Of a stretch of 44,402 bases of DNA, positions 1 through 7,075 are shown in pieces (the stretch's first letter is position 1; each line of letters begins with the position of its first letter). The notes under the pieces were generated by a model. It was not told the DNA's origin. It saw only the letters and a program-made list of their open reading frames with translations, and made no database searches. The stretch covers positions 1 to 44,402 of the forward strand of contig CAJONI010000001.1 of assembly GCA_905235995.1 (NCBI GenBank), written 5' to 3'. The position numbers were made by a program, and so were the translations under genes. Source of the stretch: an uncultured Bacteroidales bacterium. GTDB taxonomy: Bacteria > Bacteroidota > Bacteroidia > Bacteroidales > UBA932.

Positions 1-40
1 AGCCGCGAGCTTTTTTTGCGAGCGGGACGAACACCAGAGC
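1..40. repeat. Intergenic hairpin repeat, copy 1 (truncated by window edge)
   Basis: Right half of a repeat seen again near 32061 and 41606. The shared core is GCGAGC (5-10), a run of seven T (11-17) and GCGAGC (18-23), then a right arm ending in CACCAGAGC. The left arm would lie before the window, so the stem cannot be checked here. It sits just upstream of the pseudouridine synthase gene. Confidence 0.6.
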
Positions 41-60
41 CGCTGAGCGAGCGCCAGTCG

Positions 61-1167
61 ATGTTTATATATGCTTTTTCAGGCATGGCAGGAGGAAACC
101 ATTTCGTGGAAGGGTTTGTGCCGCCTGTCTATGCCTACAGGCCGGAATCGATCAAAGCCCAGAGCCCCGAGCATTCGAGACAGCTGCAGGACTGGCTTTT
201 CTCCAAATATATAGTCTGCAACGGCCTCGGCGAAAGACGCTCGATACTCGACATCTTCGCCGAGCGCGGCCTCGTGCCACCCGCCGGCACCGGCGACTGC
301 GCCGCGCCCAAACTGCTCCATTACGCCCTGTCCCACGGGCTCAAGCCCATTGCATGGGGAGAATTCTGGTATGGAGCCTCCCCCTCACGGGAGATACGCC
401 GGAGCGGCGCGTTCTATCCCGCCTGCACGGGGAAATGCGGTCCCCTGCTCTCCTGGATGATGCAGGGGCTTGAAGTCGAGCCAAATCCCCTTGAAAGCGA
501 TGCGCACTGGCACCTGGCCGACCCGGTGGTCCGCTATGAAGACGATTCGATCGTTGTGGCGGAAAAGCCCGCCGGCATGCTGGCGGTGCCGGGCCGGCCC
601 CTGCCCGGCGTATCGCCGCGGCAGTCGCTTCAGGACTGGTTGGGCCGGTACTGCGGCTCCCCTGTCTACTCCTGCCACAGGCTCGACATGGACACCTCCG
701 GGCTCATGGTCTTCGCCAAGACTCCCGAAGCCCAGGCCGCGCTGCAGCGCCAGTTCGAAGAGCGCGAAGTGTCGAAGGCCTATCTCGCTGAGCTCCCGCC
801 GGATGAAGGAGCACGGCCGCTCGAGCCAGGCTCCCGGGACAAGATAGTCCTGCCCATCGCGCCGGACTGGTACGACCGTCCCCGGCAGCAGGTCGATCCC
901 GAAGGAGGAAAGAGCGCTGTCACTGAGTATGAAGTGCTTCGCGTCGCGCCTGACGGGAAGGTATCGGTGCGACTGATTCCCTACACCGGCCGTACCCATC
1001 AGCTGCGCGTCCACTGCGCCCATCCCGATGGGCTCGGGCGTCCGATCCTCGGCGACCGTCTCTACGGCGGCGACCCGGCACCCCGCCTCATGCTCCACGC
1101 CGCCCACCTTTCTTTCCGCCACCCCTCCGACTCCCGCCGCATGACTTTCGACTCGGAGTTCGGATAA
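61..1167 (+). CDS. RluA-family RNA pseudouridine synthase with an N-terminal extension
   Basis: Predicted to isomerise uridine to pseudouridine in rRNA or tRNA. The C-terminal two thirds (from about residue 165) is a typical RluA catalytic domain: HRLDMDTSG carries the presumed catalytic Asp (about D209), followed by FAKTPEAQ and a GRTHQLRVH motif. The first 165 residues (with WHLADPVVRYEDD at the junction) are not the usual S4 domain, and I do not recognise them beyond similar extensions in Bacteroidetes homologues. I chose the ATG at 61. An in-frame TTG at 16 lies inside the intergenic repeat and would add residues unlike a protein N-terminus. The gene stands alone, with tRNA-Cys 44 bp downstream. 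Family is secure; the target nucleotide is not. Confidence 0.9.
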   Translation: MFIYAFSGMAGGNHFVEGFVPPVYAYRPESIKAQSPEHSRQLQDWLFSKYIVCNGLGERRSILDIFAERGLVPPAGTGDCAAPKLLHYALSHGLKPIAWGEFWYGASPSREIRRSGAFYPACTGKCGPLLSWMMQGLEVEPNPLESDAHWHLADPVVRYEDDSIVVAEKPAGMLAVPGRPLPGVSPRQSLQDWLGRYCGSPVYSCHRLDMDTSGLMVFAKTPEAQAALQRQFEEREVSKAYLAELPPDEGARPLEPGSRDKIVLPIAPDWYDRPRQQVDPEGGKSAVTEYEVLRVAPDGKVSVRLIPYTGRTHQLRVHCAHPDGLGRPILGDRLYGGDPAPRLMLHAAHLSFRHPSDSRRMTFDSEFG

Positions 1168-1173
1168 AAAAAA

Positions 1174-1203
1174 TTGGCATATCAAAAAAAATCCATACCT
1201 TTG
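1174..1203 (+). promoter_or_regulatory. Bacteroidetes-type promoter of tRNA-Cys
   Basis: TTGG at 1174-1177 and TACCTTTG at 1196-1203 match the Bacteroidetes -33 (TTTG) and -7 (TAnnTTTG) elements, with 19 bp between the TTG and the -7 box. Transcription would start near 1210, just before the mature tRNA 5' end at 1212. Confidence 0.8.
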
Positions 1204-1211
1204 TAGTCCCT

Positions 1212-1282
1212 GGTGCCTGGGCCGGGAGGTTAGGCACTGGTCTGCAAAACCAGGTAGAGCGGTTCAATTCCGCTAGGCACCT
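1212..1282 (+). tRNA. tRNA-Cys (GCA)
   Basis: A 71-nt cloverleaf can be drawn by eye. The acceptor stem GGTGCCT (1212-1218) pairs with AGGCACC (1275-1281). The anticodon stem CTGGT/ACCAG encloses loop CTGCAAA with anticodon GCA at 1244-1246. The T arm is AGCGG-TTCAATT-CCGCT. The discriminator base is U (1282), the identity base expected for Cys tRNAs. CCA is not encoded. The D stem is short (GCC/GGC). Confidence 0.95.
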
Positions 1283-1330
1283 CAAAATAAAACAGGACCG
1301 CGTGCGGTCCTGTTTTATTTTGAGGTGCCT
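1275..1330 (+). terminator. Long perfect hairpin that overlaps the tRNA 3' end
   Basis: A perfect 27-bp inverted repeat, 1275-1301 against 1304-1330, with only GT between the arms. The left arm starts with the last seven acceptor-stem bases of tRNA-Cys, so the right arm ends with a second copy of the tRNA 5' strand (GGTGCCT). The T-rich stretch TGTTTTATTTT in the right arm suits an intrinsic terminator. The stem is far longer than termination needs. Confidence 0.7.
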
Positions 1331-1437
1331 GAGGGCACTGATTATACTGGGGGCTCTGCCCCCAGACCCCTGCGGGCCGTAGGCCCGGCGCTTCGCTTTT
1401 GTTTTGGAGGTGCCTCACGGCACCGATTCTACTGGGG
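1322..1437. repeat. Composite palindromic repeat downstream of tRNA-Cys
   Basis: Two direct repeats of 31 nt, 1322-1352 and 1407-1437, match at 27 positions. Each begins GAGGTGCCT, the complement of the tRNA 3' end, and forms a small hairpin (GTGCC/GGCAC). Between them are two GC-rich hairpins: CTGGGGGC/GCCCCCAG at 1347-1365 and CGGGCC/GGCCCG at 1373-1387. No open reading frame is evident. It resembles a REP/MITE-like element or integration scar. The region 1438-1485 is AT-rich and holds no promoter box I can identify with confidence. Confidence 0.65.
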
Positions 1438-1485
1438 CATCATATATAATTCCGTTATTTATCAAATAATTATTAAATTAGCGGA

Positions 1486-2070
1486 ATGAAACAGAAAAAT
1501 CTCATTCTCGTTGCCCTGATTGCCTTGATCTGCATGCCGGGGCTGGCCCAGGACAACAGCAAGGCCGTCCTGGACAACATCGCCTCCCGCAAGAGCGTGC
1601 GCAGTTATACGGACCAAGACGTAACTCCTGAGCAGGTGGAAACCATCCTCAGGGCCGCGATGGCGGCCCCTACCGGGATGAATGTCCAGCCCTGGCGTTT
1701 CGTCGTGGTCAGGGACCAGGCGGTGAAAGACAAGCTCGCCGGCGGCTTCAACAAGATGATTGCCAAGGCTCCCGTGGTCATAGTGGTCTGCGGACAGACG
1801 GTCCAGAAGAACGGACGGCCGAACAACAACTGGACGGCCGACTGCGCGGCCGCGACGGAAAACATGCTGCTGGCAGTGGAGGCCATAGGCCTTGGCGCCG
1901 TATGGACGGCCTGTTATCCCTATGAAGAGCGCATGAACCCCGCCATCGAGGTCCTGGGCCTGCCGGACGACGTGAAGCCTTACTGCATAGTTCCTGTGGG
2001 GCATCCTTCGGGAAATGACAGGCCCAAGGACAAGTGGAAGCCCGAGAACATCCACTACGACAGATGGTAG
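1486..2070 (+). CDS. Secreted nitroreductase-family flavoprotein
   Basis: A 194-residue protein of the nitroreductase (FMN-dependent oxidoreductase) fold. Residues 1-21 form a Sec-type signal peptide ending GLAQ with no lipobox Cys, so the mature protein should be periplasmic. The core starts with the family hallmark SRKSVRSYTDQDVTPEQ and continues with AAMAAPTGMNVQPWRFVVV (the FMN-binding region) and GLGAVWTACYP. The family reduces nitro groups, quinones or enones, or oxidises substrates using FMN; the substrate here is unknown. It is the first gene of the co-directional run leading to the NRPS and lies 18 bp before the MATE gene, so a role in redox processing of the exported product is possible but only inferred. 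Confidence 0.88.
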   Translation: MKQKNLILVALIALICMPGLAQDNSKAVLDNIASRKSVRSYTDQDVTPEQVETILRAAMAAPTGMNVQPWRFVVVRDQAVKDKLAGGFNKMIAKAPVVIVVCGQTVQKNGRPNNNWTADCAAATENMLLAVEAIGLGAVWTACYPYEERMNPAIEVLGLPDDVKPYCIVPVGHPSGNDRPKDKWKPENIHYDRW

Positions 2071-2088
2071 CGTGAATCCGGACGACAA

Positions 2089-3876
2089 GTGGCCCAACGG
2101 CAAGACTATATAATAAGCAAATCCTTCAGGACATATCTCACTGCGACTGTCCTGACGCTGGTCATCGAGCAGCTCTGCCTGATCTCCGACAGTATCATCA
2201 TGTCCCATCTCGTAGGGCCCGACGCCATGTCGGCCATCAACCTGATGGGACCTTTCGGGATGATAATCAGCGTGGTGTTCTTCCTGTTCTCGGTGGGTGG
2301 CAGCATCCTGGCTGGAAAGGCCATAGGCCGGCAGGATTTTACCAGGGCCCGCCAGGTGTTCACCGTATCGGTCGCTGCCGGCCTGGTCGCCTCGGCCGCC
2401 ATCATCGCGATCTGTCTGCCATCGCTGACCCAGATCGTCCAGTCGCTCTGTCCTGAAGAACACCTGCAGCCTTACCTGCGTGACTATATGTGGATGTACA
2501 TACTGATGACTCCGCTAATCACGCTCTCCGGCACGCTGAAACAATTTACTGGCGTGGATGGCAGTCCGACCGTTGTAACAAGGGCTGTCATCCTGACCGT
2601 AACACTTAACATAGTCTTCGACCTGCTCCTGGTTTCCGGCTTCGGCATGGGACTCGACGGTTCGGCACTGGCCACGGGCATTGGCGAACTGGGAGCGTCT
2701 GCCATAATGCTCCAGTATGTCTTCTCCCCGCGCAGTTCGCTGGGATTCGAGAGACACGTTCCCAATTGGAAAGAATTGCTCCTGGGCAGCGTCAGGGAGA
2801 GTTCCTCCCTTGTGCTGGGCATCATAATACTTCCTCCCATTATGCTGGGCGTCAACCGTATAGTCCTGAACGCCCAGGGCTCGGACGGCGCTTTCATCCT
2901 TTCGATATGCAACCAGTCCCTGTCCTTTACGATGCTGGTCCTCGCCGGTTGCGGCAACGCCCTCTCGGCATTGGGCAGCGTGATGATAGGAGAAAAGGAC
3001 TACCAGGGCCTGAGGATGCTCTTCTCCCACGCCTTCAGGCTTACTATCTCCTTCACCGCCCTGGTGACCGCCGTCATACTCATCTGGCCCGACGCCCTGG
3101 CGTCGCTGTTCGGCGGCTCCACCCAGCATTGGAGGGACCTGTGCCGTACTCCCCTGCGCGAATACTCGCTGGTATTCCTGCCCTATGCCGTCTACATGAT
3201 CAGCCGTTTCATCTACCTGCTGACAGACCACCGCGGGCTCAGCACCATCCTGGGCACGATGACCTTCGTGCTGTTGCTGCCCGCCATATGGATAATGGCC
3301 AGTTGGATTCCCGGGCACCTCTGGCTCGCCTACCCCACCGTAGCCTTGATTACCCTGGTCTTCCAGCTCGTATCGGTGACATGGATTTCCAGTAGGGAAA
3401 AGAACGACGTATACTGGTTTACGCTCATTCCCAAGGATGATGACGCCACCAACAAGAAGAGCCTGTCGATAGCCTACGACCGCTCCGACCTTGAGGACAG
3501 CCTGCTCCAGATCAACGATTACCTGAAGGGGCTTTCCCTGTCAGATACTATGGTGTTCCGTACAAGCCTCGTGGTGGAGGAACTCGCCAAGAACATCAGC
3601 TTACACGCTGTGACGCATCCCCGCCAATCCCAACGCTTCGACCTGATCTTATGCATGGACCACGACCGAAGCCTCAACCTGGTGGTGAAGGACGACGGTA
3701 CGCCTTTCGACCCCATGTCCCAGGAACCGAGGCAGTACACGGCCGAGGAACTTCTTGACATGGACCCCTCGGAGTTGAGATTCGGCCTGCTGCTGGCCAA
3801 GAACAGCTGCTCCGAGATGAGCTACCGTGCCATGTACGGGCTCAATGTAACCTACGTAACCATTAAGGAGGAATAA
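2089..3876 (+). CDS. MATE-family exporter fused to an anti-sigma-type HATPase domain
   Basis: Residues 1 to about 445 form a MATE multidrug/metabolite exporter with about 12 hydrophobic segments, normally driven by Na+ or H+. Residues 455-595 are soluble and look like an RsbW/SpoIIAB-type histidine-kinase-like ATPase (HATPase_c_2). The N box is VVEELAKNISLHA (E497/E498, N502), the G1 box is DDGTPFDP (D536, G537), and a FGLLLAKN segment stands where the G2 lid is expected. No histidine phospho-acceptor domain is visible. The start is a GTG at 2089; a stop at 2068-2070 in the same frame and no nearer upstream start fix it, and the next Met (2200) would remove a membrane helix. The stop is 4 bp before the ABC ATPase ATG, whose RBS (AAGGAGG) lies inside this gene. 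It may export the NRPS product under ATP-sensing or partner-switching control; that is inference. Confidence 0.88.
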   Translation: MAQRQDYIISKSFRTYLTATVLTLVIEQLCLISDSIIMSHLVGPDAMSAINLMGPFGMIISVVFFLFSVGGSILAGKAIGRQDFTRARQVFTVSVAAGLVASAAIIAICLPSLTQIVQSLCPEEHLQPYLRDYMWMYILMTPLITLSGTLKQFTGVDGSPTVVTRAVILTVTLNIVFDLLLVSGFGMGLDGSALATGIGELGASAIMLQYVFSPRSSLGFERHVPNWKELLLGSVRESSSLVLGIIILPPIMLGVNRIVLNAQGSDGAFILSICNQSLSFTMLVLAGCGNALSALGSVMIGEKDYQGLRMLFSHAFRLTISFTALVTAVILIWPDALASLFGGSTQHWRDLCRTPLREYSLVFLPYAVYMISRFIYLLTDHRGLSTILGTMTFVLLLPAIWIMASWIPGHLWLAYPTVALITLVFQLVSVTWISSREKNDVYWFTLIPKDDDATNKKSLSIAYDRSDLEDSLLQINDYLKGLSLSDTMVFRTSLVVEELAKNISLHAVTHPRQSQRFDLILCMDHDRSLNLVVKDDGTPFDPMSQEPRQYTAEELLDMDPSELRFGLLLAKNSCSEMSYRAMYGLNVTYVTIKEE

Positions 3877-3880
3877 GACC

Positions 3881-4552
3881 ATGATTGATTTCAAGGGTAT
3901 CCACAAGACCTATCCCGGTGAAGTTCCCCTCCACGTCCTCAAGGGAGTGGATCTCCATATCGACGAGGGAGAGCTGGTCAGCATCATGGGAGCCTCCGGT
4001 TCAGGAAAGAGCACCATGCTCAACATCATGGGCATACTCGACGATTACGACGAGGGCGAGTATCTTCTTGAGGGCAAGCTGGTGAAGAACCTTGACGACA
4101 GGACCGAAGCTATCTACCGCAACAAGCTGATAGGCTTCATCTTCCAGTCGTTCAACCTGATATACTACAAGAACGCCATGGAGAACGTGGCCCTGCCGCT
4201 ATATTACCGGGGCGTGAAGCGCAAGGAACGCAACGATCTGGCCATGGAGTACCTGGACAAAGTCGGCCTGGCCGAACACTGGCATCACCTGCCGATGCAG
4301 CTCTCCGGCGGACAGCGCCAGAGGGTGGCCATCGCCAGGGCACTGATCACCCACCCCAAGATCCTCCTGGCCGACGAGCCGACCGGAGCACTGGACAGCA
4401 AGACCACGCAGGAGGTGATGGACATGCTTTGCGAAGTGAACCGCAAGGAGGGGCAGACAGTGGTCATCGTCACCCATGAGCAGGAAATCGCCAACCAGAC
4501 AGACCGGAGGATATTCTTCAAGGACGGTGTGATATACAAGGACGAGAGATGA
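3881..4552 (+). CDS. MacB/LolD-type ABC transporter ATP-binding protein
   Basis: A 223-residue nucleotide-binding subunit. It has Walker A GASGSGKST (residues 37-45), Q-loop FIFQSFNLI, signature LSGGQRQRVAIARAL, Walker B ILLADEP followed by TGALD, and the switch His in VIVTHEQE. The length is normal for the LolD/MacB/FtsE subgroup. It is preceded by a strong RBS (AAGGAGG) and overlaps the next permease by 4 bp (ATGA), so the two are translationally coupled. With the two FtsX-like permeases and the membrane-fusion protein downstream it forms a MacAB-like tripartite exporter. The family moves substrates such as peptides, siderophores or lipoproteins from the periplasm outward using TolC. No outer-membrane factor is encoded here. 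Confidence 0.95.
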   Translation: MIDFKGIHKTYPGEVPLHVLKGVDLHIDEGELVSIMGASGSGKSTMLNIMGILDDYDEGEYLLEGKLVKNLDDRTEAIYRNKLIGFIFQSFNLIYYKNAMENVALPLYYRGVKRKERNDLAMEYLDKVGLAEHWHHLPMQLSGGQRQRVAIARALITHPKILLADEPTGALDSKTTQEVMDMLCEVNRKEGQTVVIVTHEQEIANQTDRRIFFKDGVIYKDER

Positions 4553-5778
4553 ACGACCTGATCAACGAGGTGCTGACCTCCATGAAGAGCAACCGCCAGC
4601 GCATCATGCTGACGGGCTTCGCCATCGCCTGGGGCATGTTCAGCCTTGTGGTGATGCTTGGGTCGGCAGGAGGTATACAGAAAGGCATGTACAGGAGTTC
4701 TTCCCTCGACATGACCCAGTACACCACCATCACCACCGGCAAGACGTCCGTGGCATGGAACGGCATGGGCACCGACAGGCTGGTGAAGCTTACCATCGAC
4801 GACGCCGAGGCCCTCGAACGGCAGCGCTTCGACCATGTCGACGACGTCTTCCCCGTTTTCAGCCAGCCCACCAAGGTTTCCACCGTAAACGATTATCTGT
4901 CAACCTCCCTTACCGGATGCACTCCGGGCTACATAGTCTCGCAGTACAACAAGATCATCCGGGGCCGCGACATCAACGACACCGACCTGCAGCAGCGCCG
5001 CAAGGTGTGCGTGCTTACCGACCGTATCTGCCAGGAGCTGTTCGGCGAGGGAAACCCAGTCGGCCGGCGCCTGAACTTCGACGGCAATTCCCTGCTGGTG
5101 GTCGGAGAATGCGAGAGCCTCCACGAATACAGCATAGTCGGGGCATATGCGCCCATCTCCACGGTGATGGCTATGTACAGCCCCGACGATCCTGCCCTGG
5201 GCATGATACAGGTGACGTATTCCGGCATCGAGGAGCTCGGAGAGCTGCAGCGCCTGACCTCCAGCCTGCGGGACTTCCTTTCCCCGCGCCTGATGTGCAG
5301 TCCGAAGGACAACAAGGCCCTGGTGATCAGGAACGACTTTGAAACGGTGATAGGCTTGTCGAAGATACTGACCTATATGGGCTTCTTCGTGTGGATCATA
5401 GGCATAGCCACCCTGATCGCAGGAGTGGTTGGCGTATCCAACATCATGCTCATCACGGTGCGCGAACGCACCCGCGAGCTGGGCGTGCGCAGGGCCATGG
5501 GAGCGAGCCGCGGGAGCATAATCCGGCTCGTGCTCCTGGAATCGGTCATCATTACCGCGATCTTCGGATATATTGGCATGATGCTCGGCATCGGGCTGAC
5601 CCAGCTGCTGTCGGCTACCCTGGGCGGCACCATCCCCTACTTCACCGACCCTACCGTGAGTTTCAGTACCATAATAGGATGTAACATAATCATGATTCTC
5701 GCAGGAATCGCAGCAGGATACGTGCCTGCGCGAAGGGCTTCCAACTGCAAGATAGTGGACGCGCTGATAGCAAGATAA
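4549..5778 (+). CDS. MacB/FtsX-type ABC transporter permease, first of two
   Basis: A 409-residue permease with the MacB layout. One N-terminal membrane helix (about residues 18-38, after KSNRQRIMLTGFAIAWG) is followed by a large periplasmic domain of about 230 residues (MacB_PCD-like) and three C-terminal helices (around 275-405). The conserved cytoplasmic loop VRERTRELGVRRAMGAS contacts the ATPase, and the tail is GYVPARRASNCKIVDALI. It overlaps the ATPase gene by 4 bp and is followed by a second, clearly homologous permease, so the exporter is probably a heterodimer in the membrane. Confidence 0.93.
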   Translation: MNDLINEVLTSMKSNRQRIMLTGFAIAWGMFSLVVMLGSAGGIQKGMYRSSSLDMTQYTTITTGKTSVAWNGMGTDRLVKLTIDDAEALERQRFDHVDDVFPVFSQPTKVSTVNDYLSTSLTGCTPGYIVSQYNKIIRGRDINDTDLQQRRKVCVLTDRICQELFGEGNPVGRRLNFDGNSLLVVGECESLHEYSIVGAYAPISTVMAMYSPDDPALGMIQVTYSGIEELGELQRLTSSLRDFLSPRLMCSPKDNKALVIRNDFETVIGLSKILTYMGFFVWIIGIATLIAGVVGVSNIMLITVRERTRELGVRRAMGASRGSIIRLVLLESVIITAIFGYIGMMLGIGLTQLLSATLGGTIPYFTDPTVSFSTIIGCNIIMILAGIAAGYVPARRASNCKIVDALIAR

Positions 5779-5789
5779 ACATTGTACAC

Positions 5790-5795
5790 AGGAGG
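5790..5795 (+). promoter_or_regulatory. Ribosome binding site that fixes the second permease start
   Basis: AGGAGG at 5790-5795 lies 4 nt before the ATG at 5800. An upstream in-frame TTG at 5782 precedes this site and would give an unlikely N-terminus, so 5800 is the preferred start. Confidence 0.6.
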
Positions 5796-5799
5796 GCTT

Positions 5800-7059
5800 A
5801 TGTTTGACAAGGATTTCTGGCAGGAGGTTTGGGAGACCATCAGAAGGCAGAAGATGCGTTCGCTGATGACCGCCTTCGGCGTATTCTGGGGCCTGGTGAT
5901 ACTGATGTTCATGGTAGGCGCAGGAGTGGGTTTCAACAGCGGCGTCACTGCGCAGACGAGGGCCATGTCGAGCAATACAGTGGGGTATTTCACCTTCCCT
6001 ACCACTATCGCATATGGTGGTTTTGAGCGCGGACGCCATTGGGTCATCACCGATGCAGACATCCATGCCATAGAGCAGAAGTTTCCCGGCTCCATCCATG
6101 ACCAGGTGCTTGTACTGGAGGTTCCTTCCCCCGGAGAGACCCAACTGGCAAAGAGCGATTCCTACAGCGACATGGTCATCGTGGCTGGCGCAACCGACAA
6201 TTATCCCTCCATATCTCCCCTCCGTATCCTCGACGGACGCTTCATCAGCAAGTTCGACCTGATCGAGAGCCGGAAGGTCTGCGTGCTTGGAGAGCATCTG
6301 GCCGCCAAGCTATTCCCGGGCCAGGAAGCCGTAGGGAAGGACGTCCATCTGGAAGGATTCAGCTGCCGGGTCGTGGGCGTAATGCGGAAGACTAGTCCGC
6401 TCTTCCACATGGGGCCCAATGAATCGGAAAGCCTCTACCTTCCTCTCACCACCGCACAGCTGCTCTACAACCATTTGAACGAACAGAACATAGCCTTGTT
6501 CCATCTGAACGAGGAATACCCTTCCGACAAGTATTACAGGCAGTTCGGAGACCTGCTCTACCAGAGACATTCCATCGCCCCAAACGATGCTGAAGCCATG
6601 TTCCAGGTCGACCTGAAGGCACAACTCAGCCAGATGAGCGTCGTGGGCGACGGGATCAACCTGCTGGTGTGGCTCGTGGGCCTGGGCACCTTGCTTGCCG
6701 GACTGATAGGCATAGCCAACATCATGATGGTAACCGTAAAAGAGCGTACTCAGGAAATCGGAGTGCGCCGCGCCCTGGGAGCGATGCCCTCCGCAATAAT
6801 ACGCCAGATCATGTGCGAGAGCCTGGTGCTCACCCTGGCCGCCGGCATAGTCGGACTTGTGGCTGGATTCTGGGGGGTGTATCTGGTAAGCAGCCGCCTC
6901 GCCACTGAAGAAGGCAGCCTGTTCGACAACCCGCACGTACCGTTCATCGCCGCCATCGCGGCCCTGCTCGTCCTCGTGGCAGGAGGCCTTATCGCGGGAT
7001 GGATACCCGCAAAGCGCGCGCTTTCGATCAAGGCGATAGAAGCACTCAGAGAAGAATAG
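5800..7059 (+). CDS. MacB/FtsX-type ABC transporter permease, second of two
   Basis: A 419-residue paralogue of the preceding permease: N-terminal cytoplasmic amphipathic stretch, helix FGVFWGLVILMFMVGAGVG, periplasmic MacB_PCD-like domain, then three helices. The conserved coupling loop is VKERTQEIGVRRALGAMP and the end is GWIPAKRALSIKAIEAL. It begins 21 bp after the first permease. Tandem MacB-type permeases with one shared ATPase gene are common in Bacteroidetes operons. The two copies have diverged well beyond a recent duplication. Confidence 0.93.
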   Translation: MFDKDFWQEVWETIRRQKMRSLMTAFGVFWGLVILMFMVGAGVGFNSGVTAQTRAMSSNTVGYFTFPTTIAYGGFERGRHWVITDADIHAIEQKFPGSIHDQVLVLEVPSPGETQLAKSDSYSDMVIVAGATDNYPSISPLRILDGRFISKFDLIESRKVCVLGEHLAAKLFPGQEAVGKDVHLEGFSCRVVGVMRKTSPLFHMGPNESESLYLPLTTAQLLYNHLNEQNIALFHLNEEYPSDKYYRQFGDLLYQRHSIAPNDAEAMFQVDLKAQLSQMSVVGDGINLLVWLVGLGTLLAGLIGIANIMMVTVKERTQEIGVRRALGAMPSAIIRQIMCESLVLTLAAGIVGLVAGFWGVYLVSSRLATEEGSLFDNPHVPFIAAIAALLVLVAGGLIAGWIPAKRALSIKAIEALREE

Positions 7060-7075
7060 TAAAAATCAAAATGAT

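Noticed and set aside
1283-1485. Small coding gene downstream of tRNA-Cys
   Set aside because: Frames here are made of palindromes and lack a start with an RBS; the translation is low-complexity Pro/Gly/Ala.
1440-1486. ATTCCG/CGGAAT pair flanking the AT-rich leader of the nitroreductase gene
   Set aside because: The arms are only 6 bp with a loop of about 30 nt in AT-rich sequence, so chance is a sufficient explanation.
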